NCBI RefSeq assembly: GCF_002245625.1
Contig: NZ_NOIG01000015.1
Span: 1 to 64,000, forward strand
Origin: Acidovorax kalamii
GTDB lineage: Bacteria > Pseudomonadota > Gammaproteobacteria > Burkholderiales > Burkholderiaceae_C
Direction of reading: 5' to 3'
Length of the DNA stretch: 64,000 bases
Part shown: piece by piece, positions 37,587 through 46,625 of the stretch
Numbering within the stretch: the stretch's first letter is position 1
Layout of the letters: every line of letters begins with the position of its first letter
Program-made: the position numbers and the translations under genes
Notes under the pieces: generated by a model
What the model was told of the DNA's origin: nothing
Seen by the model: the letters and a program-made list of their open reading frames with translations, nothing else
The model's database searches: none

Positions 37587-38836
37587 CCGACGCTGCCAAG
37601 CCATTGAGCGCCGCACGGCCGCCCGAAGGCGCGAAGGCCCCTTTGGGGGGCAGCGCCGCACACGCAGTGGCAAGCGTGGGGGCTCCGCTCTTGCCCGGCA
37701 GCACGCTGGGCGTGCTCGGTGGCGGCCAGCTGGGCCGCATGTTCGTGCACCAGGCCCAGGCCATGGGCTACTTCACTGCCGTGCTCGACGCCGACCCCAC
37801 CAGCCCTGCCGGGCTGGTGAGCCACCACCATATCCAGACCGACTACGAAGATCCGCAAGGCTTGGCCGCGCTGGCCCGCGTGGCCGATGCGGTGACCACC
37901 GAATTCGAGAACGTGCCTGCCGCCGCGCTGGCCACGCTGGCTGCGCAGCGCCCGGTGTCGCCGGCCGCCAGCGCGGTATCGGTGGCACAGGACCGCGCGC
38001 GCGAGAAGGCCCATTTTGTGGCCTGCGGCGTGCCCTGCGCGCCTTATGCGGTGATCGAGACGGCCCAGCAGTTGGCCGCCGTGTCCGCCGACCTCCTTCC
38101 CGGCATTCTGAAAACCGCCCGCATGGGCTACGACGGCAAGGGCCAGGTGCGTGTGAAGACCACCGCCGAACTGGCCGCCGCCTGGGATGCGGTGGGCAAG
38201 GTGCCATGCGTGCTGGAGAAGATGCTGCCGCTGGCGCTGGAATGCTCGGTGATCGTGGCGCGCGGTGCTGATGGCGCCATGGTGCACCTGCCCGTCCAGC
38301 GCAACCTGCACCGCGATGGCATCCTGGCCGTGACCGAGGTTTACGAACAAAATCTGCCCTCTGCACTGGCTGCACAAGCAGTAGCAGCTGCGAAATCTGT
38401 AGCAGAAGGCCTGCAGTACGTGGGCGTGCTCTGTGTGGAGTTCTTCGTGCTGCAGGACGGGAGCCTGGTGGTCAACGAGATCGCCCCGCGCCCGCACAAC
38501 AGCGGCCACTACAGCCAGAACGCCTGCGATGTGTCGCAGTTCGAGTTGCAGGTGCGCACCATGGCCCGCCTGCCGCTGACCCAGCCCCGCCAGCACAGCC
38601 CGGCCGTCATGCTCAACCTGCTGGGTGACCTGTGGTTTGCCCAGAGCGACACCGAACAGACACCCCCGTGGGACCAGGTGCTGGCCCTGCCCGGCACCCA
38701 TTTGCACCTGTACGGCAAGCGCGATGCCAAGCGGGGCCGCAAGATGGGCCACCTCAATGTGACCGGCGCCACGCCCGAAGCAGCGCGCGCCACCGCCCTG
38801 AAGGCGGCCGCCCTGCTGGGCATTGACGCGTTCTGA
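37583..38836 (+). CDS. purK: N5-CAIR synthetase
   Basis: An ATP-grasp enzyme that carboxylates AIR, 417 residues. The conserved part begins [17 protein letters not shown] near residue 41. ATP-grasp motifs are [36 protein letters not shown] (split here by function) and [10 protein letters not shown]. The first 40 residues have no counterpart in usual PurK and are encoded by a family B repeat. An AT-rich patch encoding [15 protein letters not shown] resembles the family A repeat. It overlaps purE by four bases. Confidence 0.93.
   Translation: MTDAAKPLSAARPPEGAKAPLGGSAAHAVASVGAPLLPGSTLGVLGGGQLGRMFVHQAQAMGYFTAVLDADPTSPAGLVSHHHIQTDYEDPQGLAALARVADAVTTEFENVPAAALATLAAQRPVSPAASAVSVAQDRAREKAHFVACGVPCAPYAVIETAQQLAAVSADLLPGILKTARMGYDGKGQVRVKTTAELAAAWDAVGKVPCVLEKMLPLALECSVIVARGADGAMVHLPVQRNLHRDGILAVTEVYEQNLPSALAAQAVAAAKSVAEGLQYVGVLCVEFFVLQDGSLVVNEIAPRPHNSGHYSQNACDVSQFELQVRTMARLPLTQPRQHSPAVMLNLLGDLWFAQSDTEQTPPWDQVLALPGTHLHLYGKRDAKRGRKMGHLNVTGATPEAARATALKAAALLGIDAF
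37618..37684 (+). repeat. Family B repeat inside the 5' end of purK
   Basis: CCGCCCGAAGGCGCGAAGGC, a C-run, TTTGGGGGGCAGCG and a final GCAAGCGTGGGGGC. It matches the C-run/G-run architecture of the intergenic copies. It is translated as [15 protein letters not shown], forming most of an extra N-terminus before the conserved [10 protein letters not shown]. Confidence 0.6.
38347..38405 (+). repeat. Intragenic repeat-like patch in purK
   Basis: AACAAAATCTGCCCTCTGCA, then GCAGTAGCAGCTGCGAAATC and TGTAGCAG. It follows the block order AAAATC, CCTCTGC, AGCAGCT, AAAT, TAGC seen in other copies. Codons here (GCA, GTA, TCT) contrast with the GCC/GTG-rich surroundings. Confidence 0.5.
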
Positions 38837-38838
38837 CC

Positions 38839-39855
38839 ATGATCCTTGACGGCAAAGATCCTTCGGCCATCGCCGCCGCAGCGCGCGCGGTGCGCAGCGG
38901 CGCGCTGCTGGGCCTGCCCACCGAAACCGTGTATGGCCTGGCCGCCGACGCCAGCAGCGATGCGGCCGTGGCGCAGATTTTTGCGGCCAAGGGGCGCCCC
39001 AGCGACCACCCGCTGATCGTGCATGTGGCCAATGCCCAGGGCATTGCGCACTTTGCCAGCGAGGTGCCCGGCTTCGCGCAGAAACTGGTCGATGCCTTCT
39101 GGCCCGGCCCGCTCACGCTCATCCTGCCGCGCCTGCCCGGCGTGGCCACGGCCGCCACCGGCGGGCAGGACAGCGTGGGCCTGCGCTGTCCGGCGCACCC
39201 GGTCGCGCACGCGCTGCTGGAGGCCTGCGCGGCACCGATCGACGGCACCGACCAGGGCGGACCGCCTGTGTGGGGCGTGGCCGCCCCCAGCGCCAACCGC
39301 TTTGGCCGCGTGAGCCCCACCACCGCCCAGCATGTGCAGGACGAGCTGGGCGCTGACCTGCTGGTGCTGGACGGCGGCCCCTGCGGCGTGGGCATTGAAA
39401 GCACCATCGTGGACTGCACCCGTGGCGTGCCCGTGCTGCTGCGCCCCGGCGCCATCACGCGCGCCCAGATCGCTGCGGCCTGCGGCATTGCGCCGCTGTC
39501 CAAGGAAGACCTGCCCGCCCTCACCCCCCGCGCATCCGGCACGCTGGAGGCCCACTACGCCCCCACCGCCAAGGTGCGGTTGATGGACGCCAAGGCCTTG
39601 CAGACCAGCCTGGACCTGCTCGGCGCTGACGCGGCCCATATCGCCGTGTATGCCCGCTCTGCGCTGCGCTCGCACTCGTCCCGGCTCGTGCTGCGGCGCA
39701 TGCCCGACGATGCCACCGCCACCGCCCAGCAGCTGTTTGCCGTGCTGCGCGGCTTTGACGACGAGGGCGTGAAGCTCATCTGGATCGAGACCCCCCCTGC
39801 CAGCCCGGATTGGGAAGGGGTTCGCGACCGACTGCAGCGAGCGGCGGCGGCCTGA
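38839..39855 (+). CDS. Threonylcarbamoyl-AMP synthase (Sua5 type)
   Basis: 338 residues. The YrdC/TsaC domain (GALLGLPTETVYGLAADAS, KGRPSDHPLIVHV, PSANRFGRVSPTTA) is followed by a C-terminal Sua5 domain. It makes threonylcarbamoyl-AMP for tRNA t6A37. TsaB, another t6A component, is encoded 6.5 kb away. It starts 2 bp after purK and belongs to the purE-purK operon, a frequent association in betaproteobacteria. Confidence 0.93.
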   Translation: MILDGKDPSAIAAAARAVRSGALLGLPTETVYGLAADASSDAAVAQIFAAKGRPSDHPLIVHVANAQGIAHFASEVPGFAQKLVDAFWPGPLTLILPRLPGVATAATGGQDSVGLRCPAHPVAHALLEACAAPIDGTDQGGPPVWGVAAPSANRFGRVSPTTAQHVQDELGADLLVLDGGPCGVGIESTIVDCTRGVPVLLRPGAITRAQIAAACGIAPLSKEDLPALTPRASGTLEAHYAPTAKVRLMDAKALQTSLDLLGADAAHIAVYARSALRSHSSRLVLRRMPDDATATAQQLFAVLRGFDDEGVKLIWIETPPASPDWEGVRDRLQRAAAA

Positions 39856-39930
39856 TCGGCCACGCAGGCGCTGCTTTACATGCGTTGACTTTGCGTCGTT
39901 AAACTACCCCCCACTTTTCTGGAGAAATAC

Positions 39931-40884
39931 ATGGCAGCAAATTGGATGCGCCGCACCGTCATGGTCGCCGCATGTGCATCGGCCGCGTTGCTCGCGGCCT
40001 GCGGTTCCAGCACCACTGAATCGGCCATCACGCCCCAGCGCTTCATCGCGTTTGGCGATGCCATGAGCGATGTGGGACAAAACGGCTCGCGCTACACCGT
40101 CAACGACGGCAGCGTCAACAACTGGACCCTGCAGGTGGTCGCCAACTACGGCAAGACCCTCACCCCTGCATCCGCAGGCGGCACCAGCTATGCCACGGGC
40201 AACGCCCGCGTCAGCGCCAAGCCCGACGCCGCAGGCAACGCCAGCACCCGCACCATCACCGAGCAGATCGACGCCTTCCTGGCAGGCGGCAGCTTTACCA
40301 ACACCGACGTGGTGATCGTGAGCGGCGGTGTCAGCGACGTGATCGCCGGCATGGCCGCCGTGACCGCAGGCACACAGACCGAGGCCGCCATGGTGGCCGC
40401 TGCGCGCAAGGCGGGCGAAGACCTGGCCGCCCAGGTGCGCCGCCTGGTCGCGGCCGGTGCCAAGTATGTGGTGGTGACCGGCACCTACGACCTGAGCAAG
40501 AGCCCCTGGGCCAAGTCGATTGGCCGCGAAGCCCTGCTGACCGACGCCAGCAGCCGCTTCAACGATGGCCTGCTGGTGGGCATCGTGGACCTGGGCGCCA
40601 ACGTGCTGTACGTGGACTCGGCCTACTACGTGAACCTGTACACCAGCGTGCCCGGCAACTACGGCTTCAACAACGCCACCACGGCCGTGTGCACCTCGGT
40701 GGACGCGAACAACGGCATCGGCATCGGCGCAGGCAAGGTCAACTCCGCCCTGTGCAACAGCTCCACGCTGCTGTCCGGCGCCAACCAAGCGTCGTATGTG
40801 TTTGCCGACTCCGTGTACCTGACCCCGTCGGCCCAGCGCCAGTTTGGCACCTACGCCTACGACCGCCTGCGCGCACGCTGGTAA
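39931..40884 (+). CDS. SGNH/GDSL-hydrolase-like lipoprotein lacking catalytic residues
   Basis: 317 residues with a lipoprotein signal (lipobox SAALLAACGSS, Cys about 24). The body follows the GDSL-esterase layout. Block I reads FGDAMSDVG where active enzymes have GDS, so the nucleophile serine is alanine. Block III reads VSGGVSDV where GxND is expected. Block V reads FADSVYLTP where DxxHPT is expected, so the histidine is absent. It is probably a secreted, non-hydrolytic protein of the same fold; a distinct catalytic mechanism cannot be excluded. It converges with another lipoprotein gene over a shared terminator. Confidence 0.75.
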   Translation: MAANWMRRTVMVAACASAALLAACGSSTTESAITPQRFIAFGDAMSDVGQNGSRYTVNDGSVNNWTLQVVANYGKTLTPASAGGTSYATGNARVSAKPDAAGNASTRTITEQIDAFLAGGSFTNTDVVIVSGGVSDVIAGMAAVTAGTQTEAAMVAAARKAGEDLAAQVRRLVAAGAKYVVVTGTYDLSKSPWAKSIGREALLTDASSRFNDGLLVGIVDLGANVLYVDSAYYVNLYTSVPGNYGFNNATTAVCTSVDANNGIGIGAGKVNSALCNSSTLLSGANQASYVFADSVYLTPSAQRQFGTYAYDRLRARW

Positions 40885-40935
40885 CAGGACTGGATTCCTG
40901 GCCGCCGCGCGCGGATGTGCCAGGGCTGCAGCCAC

Positions 40936-40966
40936 AAAAAAAGCCGACCCGGGGGTCGGCTTTTTG
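40936..40966. terminator. Bidirectional Rho-independent terminator
   Basis: AAAAAAAGCCGACCC-GG-GGGTCGGCTTTTT: a 10-bp GC-rich stem with an A-run before it and a T-run after it, so it can end transcripts from both strands. It separates the convergent genes at 39931 (+) and 41010 (-). Confidence 0.9.
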
Positions 40967-41009
40967 CTTTGCACCACGGGCGTACAGGGCCCAGGGGGCC
41001 CCAGGCGGT

Positions 41010-42308
41010 TTACTTGACCGTGTCGAACACGGCACGGGCCTGTGCGTGGCAGAACGGTGGCTCGTAGGTGCCGTGGTAGGCGCCGTAGTAGGTGGCAAAG
41101 GCCGCCGAGGTGGGGTCGGTCGGCGCCTTGCCGCCCGGGCCGAAAGTAGCCTGGATGGCGGCGTCCACGTCCACCGAACTCACGTTGGTCAGGCCCCGGC
41201 TGTCGAAGTCGGCCTTCATGACGGCCTGGTGCACGGCGGGGGGTACCGTGGGGTCGCCCGCACCGCCGCACAGCAGCACGCGCGCCTTGGGGCTCCAGCC
41301 GAGCAGGTCGTTCTTCTTGGCCGCCAGGTACAGCGGGTGGGTGGTGCTGGTCTGCGAGCCCGTGATGAAGTCGGACTGGAACAGCGCATCACGTGCCTGG
41401 TTGGGCGTGCCCGCAGGCAGGGTGCCCGAGGTGACCAGTGTGGTGTAGGTCATCGTGGGGTTCGGCAGCAGGTTCTCGATGTAGCCCGAGTACGGCGCCT
41501 TGAAGACCTGCTTTACATCGGTGTACACATTGCCATAGACCTTCTGCCACGAGGTCACGAGGTAGGGCACAAAGAACTGCACGCCCGCAATCGCATCGGG
41601 GATGCGCAGCGAACCCGACAGGTTGTAGGGGCCCGCCAGGTGGGCGCCCGCCACCACGTTGAATTCCGAGCCGTAGTCGCGCTCGGCGGCACGGTGGGCC
41701 GCCATCGACGAATGCCCGCCTTGCGAGTACCCCGTGAACATGACCTTGCCCGACAGGTTGGCCCCCACGGTGCCTGCTGCGTTGCGCGCCGCACGCACCG
41801 AGTCGATCACCGACGTGGCTTCGGAGTCGGCATGCAGGTAGGGGTGGTAGCTGTAGGTGGACTTGGCAAAGCCCAGGTAGTCGGTGGCCACCACGGCATA
41901 GCCCTGGGCGGCGTACATGGCGGCCAGCAGGAAGGTTTCGGAGTCCTGCGGATTGGCCAGCGTGCGGGGCTTCTGCACATCGGTGCCTTTGGCATAGGCC
42001 ACCAGCGGCGCTGCCGTGGTGCAGCTGCCACCGGGCACCAGCATCACGCCCGATGCATTGGTGTTTTCGCCGCTCTTGGCGCCCACGGTGGCGTAGTTCA
42101 GCGCCACCACCTTCACATCGCACTTGGCCTTGCCGGTGAGGGCCTGCAGCCCCGCGCTGGACGTGCTGGCGTCGATCTGCGCAGCGGTCAGCGTGGTCAC
42201 CGTGGCGGGCGGGTCAATCAGTGCACCACGCACCGGGTCGTCGGAGCCCCCGCAGGCAACCAGCACAAGCGCAGCGGCGGCAACACAGGTAAGACGGAAG
42301 TAGTTCAT
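41010..42308 (-). CDS. Secreted alpha/beta-hydrolase (lipase/esterase-like) lipoprotein
   Basis: 432 residues with lipobox LVLVACGGSD, Cys about 19. An alpha/beta-hydrolase core has the nucleophile elbow GYSQGGHSSMAAHRA and preceding strand AAQGYAVVATDYLGFAKS. The acid is probably the Asp in GAGDPTVPP, and a late histidine in YHGTYEPPF. It resembles bacterial secretory lipases and prolyl-oligopeptidase-like esterases; its substrate is unknown. I chose the ATG at 42306-42308 because it begins the signal peptide (MNYFRLTCVAAAALVLVAC). Cysteines near the C-terminus may form disulfides. Confidence 0.83.
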   Translation of the reverse strand: MNYFRLTCVAAAALVLVACGGSDDPVRGALIDPPATVTTLTAAQIDASTSSAGLQALTGKAKCDVKVVALNYATVGAKSGENTNASGVMLVPGGSCTTAAPLVAYAKGTDVQKPRTLANPQDSETFLLAAMYAAQGYAVVATDYLGFAKSTYSYHPYLHADSEATSVIDSVRAARNAAGTVGANLSGKVMFTGYSQGGHSSMAAHRAAERDYGSEFNVVAGAHLAGPYNLSGSLRIPDAIAGVQFFVPYLVTSWQKVYGNVYTDVKQVFKAPYSGYIENLLPNPTMTYTTLVTSGTLPAGTPNQARDALFQSDFITGSQTSTTHPLYLAAKKNDLLGWSPKARVLLCGGAGDPTVPPAVHQAVMKADFDSRGLTNVSSVDVDAAIQATFGPGGKAPTDPTSAAFATYYGAYHGTYEPPFCHAQARAVFDTVK

Positions 42309-42440
42309 GGATGGGTCCCTCGGGTCAGTGAAAAACGATGCATCGTGCGCGCACCTGCGCTGCAGCATCCATAGGGGATAACGCGTGAAACTGGGCCCAA
42401 TGACACCTGCGCGACAGCCGCCGCCGGGCGGCCGCCCGGA

Positions 42441-42710
42441 TCAACCCGCGCCACGCACGCCGTAGCGGACCTTCATGACCAAGATGGTGCCCGCCAGCGC
42501 CAGCGTGATGGCGTTGGCGACCACGATGGGCCAGGCGGCCAGGGCCAGCCCGTAGACCAGCCACAGGGCCACCCCGGCCGTGAACACGCTGTACATGCCC
42601 AGGGAGATGCCGCTCACGTCCCGTGTGCGAAAGGTCTGCAGTGCCTGGGGCACGAAGCTGCAGGTGGTGAGGGTGGCGGCCAGATAGCCGATGAGTTCAG
42701 GGAGTTGCAT
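42441..42710 (-). CDS. SemiSWEET-type sugar transporter
   Basis: 89 residues with three TM helices. The PQ-loop motif is in TTCSFVPQALQTFRTRDVSG, followed by ISLGMYSVFTAGVALWLVYG. SemiSWEETs dimerise to form sugar uniporters; the bacterial substrates are mostly unproven. It lies between a hydrolase gene and dacB, 45 bp from dacB's stop, possibly as the second gene of that transcript. Confidence 0.88.
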   Translation of the reverse strand: MQLPELIGYLAATLTTCSFVPQALQTFRTRDVSGISLGMYSVFTAGVALWLVYGLALAAWPIVVANAITLALAGTILVMKVRYGVRGAG

Positions 42711-42755
42711 GGTGGGCAGGGCAGCCGGGCTGCGCCGGGGGGTTGGGTTGTCCGG

Positions 42756-44222
42756 TCACTGGTCGCGCGCGGTCCAGTCGATGAGGCTGTCGAGCACGGG
42801 CCGCGCGGCGCCCGCGCTGACATGGTTGACGACCGCCACCAGCACATACCGGCGCCCGCTGGCTGCATGGACATAGCCTGCGATGGCCATCACGTCGCGC
42901 AGGCTGCCCGTCTTGAGGTGGGCGGTGCCCGCGCGGCTCTGGCTGCGGCGCAGCGTGCCATCCACCCCCGAGATGGGCAGCGAGGCCAGCAATTCCGGCA
43001 TCGACGGGGATGCCCAGGCCAGCTGCAGCATGCGGGCCAGCGCCTGGGCCGTCAGGCGGGCATCGCGGCTCAGGCCGGCGCCGTTGTCCACCTGGGGCAA
43101 CTCCACGTCGCCCAGGCGGCCCTGCCACCACTGGCGCAGCGCCTCGCGCGCGCTGTCGTAGGTCGCCACGCCGTTCTTCTGCAGCGCCAGGGTCAGGAAC
43201 ACCTGCTGCGCCATCACGTTGTTGCTGTACTTGTTCACATCGCGCACCACCTCGGCCAATGCGGGGGAGGTGACCACAAACGCGGGCTTGAGGCCCGCAG
43301 GCACCTTGCCGTCGCGCACCGTGCCGGTGAGCTTGCCGCCCAACTCGCGCCACATGCCCTCCACCGCCCGCGCCGCAAAACCCCGGGGGTCGGCCGCGGC
43401 CACGGGCCACACGCGCTCGCCACAGGCGGCCGGGTACACGCCCTGAAAGCCCACCTTGGCAGGGTCGGACAGTTCGGCCCGCAGGGCGCCCCGCCAGTCG
43501 CCACATTCGGTGCCCGGCGCCGCCAGCGCCACCGTGGCCTGGCGCTGCACGCCCGCCAGCGGCGGGTCGTACTGGATGCGCGCCAGCCCGGCGGCCGCGT
43601 CGGGCACAAAGGTCATGACCGATGACTTGAAATTGAGCAGCAAGGCATCGGGCGCTGCGTTGTAGGGGCGCAGTGGCTCGCCGTCAAAACGCGCCGGGTC
43701 CTGCTCGGGCAGGTCGAACGCCGTCCGGTCCAGCACGATGTCGCCCACGATGACCTGGATGCCCTGGCCCTGCAAGCGCCGCATCAGCAGCCACAGGCGC
43801 TCCATGACGAGTTTGGGGTCACCCTGGCCCTGGATGTAGACATTGCCACGCAGGCTGCCGTCCTGCACCGTGCCCTGCAGATAGACCGGGGTGTTCCACA
43901 CATAGGCCGGGCCCAGTTGCTCCAGCGCGGCGTAAGTGGTCACCAGCTTCATCACCGATGCCGGGTTGACGGGCACCTGGGCTCGGTGCGCAAGGCGGGG
44001 GGCGGTGCGCGCACTGCCCTGCGCATCGACCACCAGCACCGACAACGCCTCGCGGGGCAACCGGGCCCGGGCCAGGGCGGCCTCCACCTCGGCGGGCAAG
44101 GGGCTGGGCGAGGGCGCCGGTGCCTGGGCGCCAGCACCCCCTGCCAACGCCAGCCACAACATGGCCCCCAGCAACACACCACGCGGCGCGGCAGAGCGCC
44201 AGACAACAGGAACAGACAGCAT
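42756..44222 (-). CDS. dacB: D-alanyl-D-alanine carboxypeptidase/endopeptidase (PBP4 type)
   Basis: A periplasmic penicillin-binding protein of 488 residues that trims or cleaves peptidoglycan peptide cross-links. A signal peptide (about residues 1-32) is followed by the three active-site motifs: SxxK in NPASVMKLVTTYAAL, SxN in KYSNNVMAQQVF and KTG in HLKTGSLRDV. The large insert between the first two motifs is typical of class C PBPs. It is divergent from the DMT permease. Confidence 0.93.
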   Translation of the reverse strand: MLSVPVVWRSAAPRGVLLGAMLWLALAGGAGAQAPAPSPSPLPAEVEAALARARLPREALSVLVVDAQGSARTAPRLAHRAQVPVNPASVMKLVTTYAALEQLGPAYVWNTPVYLQGTVQDGSLRGNVYIQGQGDPKLVMERLWLLMRRLQGQGIQVIVGDIVLDRTAFDLPEQDPARFDGEPLRPYNAAPDALLLNFKSSVMTFVPDAAAGLARIQYDPPLAGVQRQATVALAAPGTECGDWRGALRAELSDPAKVGFQGVYPAACGERVWPVAAADPRGFAARAVEGMWRELGGKLTGTVRDGKVPAGLKPAFVVTSPALAEVVRDVNKYSNNVMAQQVFLTLALQKNGVATYDSAREALRQWWQGRLGDVELPQVDNGAGLSRDARLTAQALARMLQLAWASPSMPELLASLPISGVDGTLRRSQSRAGTAHLKTGSLRDVMAIAGYVHAASGRRYVLVAVVNHVSAGAARPVLDSLIDWTARDQ

Positions 44223-44305
44223 GGCGGGAGTCTATCGCCCGCTACCAGGCCGCCCACGCGCCCCCGCCACCAACGCCGTCTGCAGCGGCCACCGATAATC
44301 CCCCC

Positions 44306-45301
44306 ATGCGTTTTTCTCCTCGCGCCATGGGCCTGCTGGCAGCCGTTGTGACGGTCACCATCTGGACGGGCTTCATCGTCATCGCCCGTGCCTCGGCCCA
44401 GCGCACGCTCACGCCGCTGGACATTGCCCTGCTGCGCATCACCGGCGCCAGTCTGGTGCTGCTGCCCTGGGGCTGGTGGATGGTGCGGCGGCGCGTGCAG
44501 GCTTTGGGAACATCCGCCCCGCCCTCCAGTCTGGCGGGCATCTCGCCCCTGCCGCTGCGCACCACGGCCCTGCTGGGGCTGTTTGGCGGCCTGCTCTACG
44601 CGCTGCTGGCCTATGCGGGCTTCTTCCATGCCCCGGCCACCCATGCCTCGGTGCTCATGCCTGGCAGCCTGCCGCTGTGGACGGCGCTGCTGGCCGCCTG
44701 GCTGCTGCGCGATCACATCACGCCCCTGCGCGCCGCCGGGCTGGCGCTGATCGTGGCGGGCGACCTGCTGGTGGGGGGGCGCAGCCTGCTGGCGGCCTTC
44801 TCGGGCGGTGATGTCTGGAAGGGCGACCTGCTGTTCATGCTGGCCGCAGCCTGCTGGGCCACCTACAGCGTGCTCGCGCGGCGCCACGCGGTGGACGCGG
44901 TGCAGGCCACCATCGCCATCACGGCGTTTGCGTGCCTGGTGTATGCGCCCGCCTACGCCCTGCTGATTGCGCTGGGCGCGGTCACCAGCCACCTGGCCCA
45001 GGCGCCGTGGACCGAGATCGCCTTCCAGATGGCATTCCAGGGCGGGGGCTCGGTGGTGGTCTCGGGCATTGCGTTCACGCGCATGATCCAGCACTTCGGG
45101 CCGGTGCGCTCCACCATGATCACCGCGCTGGTGCCCGGACTGTCGGCCATGGGCGCCGTGCTGTTCCTGGGCGAGCCCATGCACTGGAGCCTTGTCGCCG
45201 GGCTGCTGCTGGTGACCGCCGGTATCCTTGTGGGCGTTCTGCGCGCCAGCCCGGCCCCGACAACCCCGGCCAGCACGGCCCCGCGCCGCGCCGTTCCCTG
45301 A
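44306..45301 (+). CDS. DMT-superfamily (EamA) permease
   Basis: 331 residues with ten predicted TM helices arranged as two EamA repeats. The first begins GLLAAVVTVTIWTGFIVIA and the second begins FMLAAACWATYSVLARR. These proteins export metabolites or drugs; the substrate is unknown. I chose the ATG at 44306 (MRFSPRAMGLLAAV); the upstream open frame is not membrane-like. It ends 40 bp before tsaB on the same strand. Confidence 0.85.
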   Translation: MRFSPRAMGLLAAVVTVTIWTGFIVIARASAQRTLTPLDIALLRITGASLVLLPWGWWMVRRRVQALGTSAPPSSLAGISPLPLRTTALLGLFGGLLYALLAYAGFFHAPATHASVLMPGSLPLWTALLAAWLLRDHITPLRAAGLALIVAGDLLVGGRSLLAAFSGGDVWKGDLLFMLAAACWATYSVLARRHAVDAVQATIAITAFACLVYAPAYALLIALGAVTSHLAQAPWTEIAFQMAFQGGGSVVVSGIAFTRMIQHFGPVRSTMITALVPGLSAMGAVLFLGEPMHWSLVAGLLLVTAGILVGVLRASPAPTTPASTAPRRAVP

Positions 45302-45341
45302 CCCCACGCCCCCCGCACATGCACCAGACACCCCCCGGCCC

Positions 45342-46079
45342 ATGAACCTGCTCGCCTTCGACACCAGCACCGACACCCTCTCCATCGCCGTACAGCACGG
45401 CGACGGCGTCTGGCAGCACCAGGGGCCTGGCGGCGCACAGGCCTCGGCCACGCTGATTCCTGCCGTGCGCGCCCTGATGGAGCAGGCGGGCCTGTCCTTC
45501 GACACGCTGGATGTGATCGCCTTCGGGCGGGGGCCGGGCTCGTTCACCGGCCTGCGCACGGCCTGCGCCGTGGCCCAGGGGCTGGCCTTTGGGGCGCGCG
45601 GTGGCCAGGGCGTGCCTGTGCTGCCGGTGGACACCCTGCTCGCCGTGGCCGAGGAAGCCCGCCACCAGCATGGCTGCACCCAGGTCGTGGCCGTGCTGGA
45701 TGCGCGCATGGACGAGGTCTATCACACACGCTGCCGGTATGTGCCGGGATTGCAGGCCGCCAGCGGCCAATGGGAGGCCGAAGCCGACTTTGGCCTGGGC
45801 AAGCCCGAATCCGTGCTGGTTCCCGCAGGCTGGACGGTGGCCGGCAATGCCCAAGCACCCTATGGCGAGCGGCTGGCGGCGGGCGCCCGCCATGTCGCCG
45901 CGCTGCCCACCGCCACCGCACTGCTGCGCCTGGCGCCCGCGCTGATCGCCGCCGGGGCGGCCGTGCCCGCCAGCGACGCGCTGCCGCGCTACATCCGCGA
46001 TAAAGTGGCGCAAACCACCGCCGAACGCGCCGCGCTGCGCGCCGCCCAGGCCGTGGCCACGCCCCCGAGCCCCGCATGA
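45342..46079 (+). CDS. tsaB: tRNA t6A synthesis protein TsaB
   Basis: 245 residues of the ASKHA fold, a partner of TsaD in threonylcarbamoyl transfer to tRNA A37. The family N-terminus MNLLAFDTSTDTLSIAVQ and the conserved FGRGPGSFTGLRTACAVAQG are present. The start is the ATG at 45342. Its stop overlaps the rimI start (46076-46079), the usual coupling of this pair. Confidence 0.94.
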   Translation: MNLLAFDTSTDTLSIAVQHGDGVWQHQGPGGAQASATLIPAVRALMEQAGLSFDTLDVIAFGRGPGSFTGLRTACAVAQGLAFGARGGQGVPVLPVDTLLAVAEEARHQHGCTQVVAVLDARMDEVYHTRCRYVPGLQAASGQWEAEADFGLGKPESVLVPAGWTVAGNAQAPYGERLAAGARHVAALPTATALLRLAPALIAAGAAVPASDALPRYIRDKVAQTTAERAALRAAQAVATPPSPA

Positions 46080-46579
46080 GTGCCTTGCCCACCCCTTCCT
46101 CCTCGGCTGCAGACGGCACGGCCTCGGCACGCCCCGAGGCGCGTTTTGAAGCGCTCACGCTGGACCGGCTCGACGCCGTGCTGGCGGTGGAGCAGCGCGC
46201 CTACTCGCACCCCTGGACGCGTGGCAACTTCACCGACGCCCTGGCCTCGGGCTACCAGGCGCAGGTGCTGATGGCAGGAGACCACCTGCTGGGCTACTTC
46301 GTGGCCATGATGGGGGTGGACGAGGTGCACCTGCTCAACATCACCGTCACCCCCGAGTTCCAGCGCCAAGGCTGGGCGCGTGTGCTGCTGGATGCGCTGG
46401 CCCTGTGGTCGCGCGAGCGCGGCGCGCAGTGGCTGTGGCTGGAGGTGCGTGCCAGCAACCTGCGCGCCCAGGCCATCTACCAGACCCACGGCTTCCGCCG
46501 CGTGGGCGACCGCAAACGCTACTACCCGGCGGACCATGGCCAGCGCGAGGACGCCGTGGTCATGAGCCTGGGGCTATGA
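46076..46579 (+). CDS. rimI: Ribosomal protein S18 N-acetyltransferase
   Basis: A GNAT acetyltransferase of 167 residues. The acetyl-CoA loop is VTPEFQRQGWARVLLDAL. The C-terminal ASNLRAQAIYQTHGFRRVG and KRYYPADHGQREDAVVM stretches are typical of RimI. A 25-residue low-complexity N-terminus precedes the domain. It is coupled to tsaB and followed 46 bp later by the UDG-like gene. Confidence 0.92.
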   Translation: MSALPTPSSSAADGTASARPEARFEALTLDRLDAVLAVEQRAYSHPWTRGNFTDALASGYQAQVLMAGDHLLGYFVAMMGVDEVHLLNITVTPEFQRQGWARVLLDALALWSRERGAQWLWLEVRASNLRAQAIYQTHGFRRVGDRKRYYPADHGQREDAVVMSLGL

Positions 46580-46625
46580 CTGCCCGCTGACCCAACCGCC
46601 AAGAACCCACCGATTGCCTGCCTGT

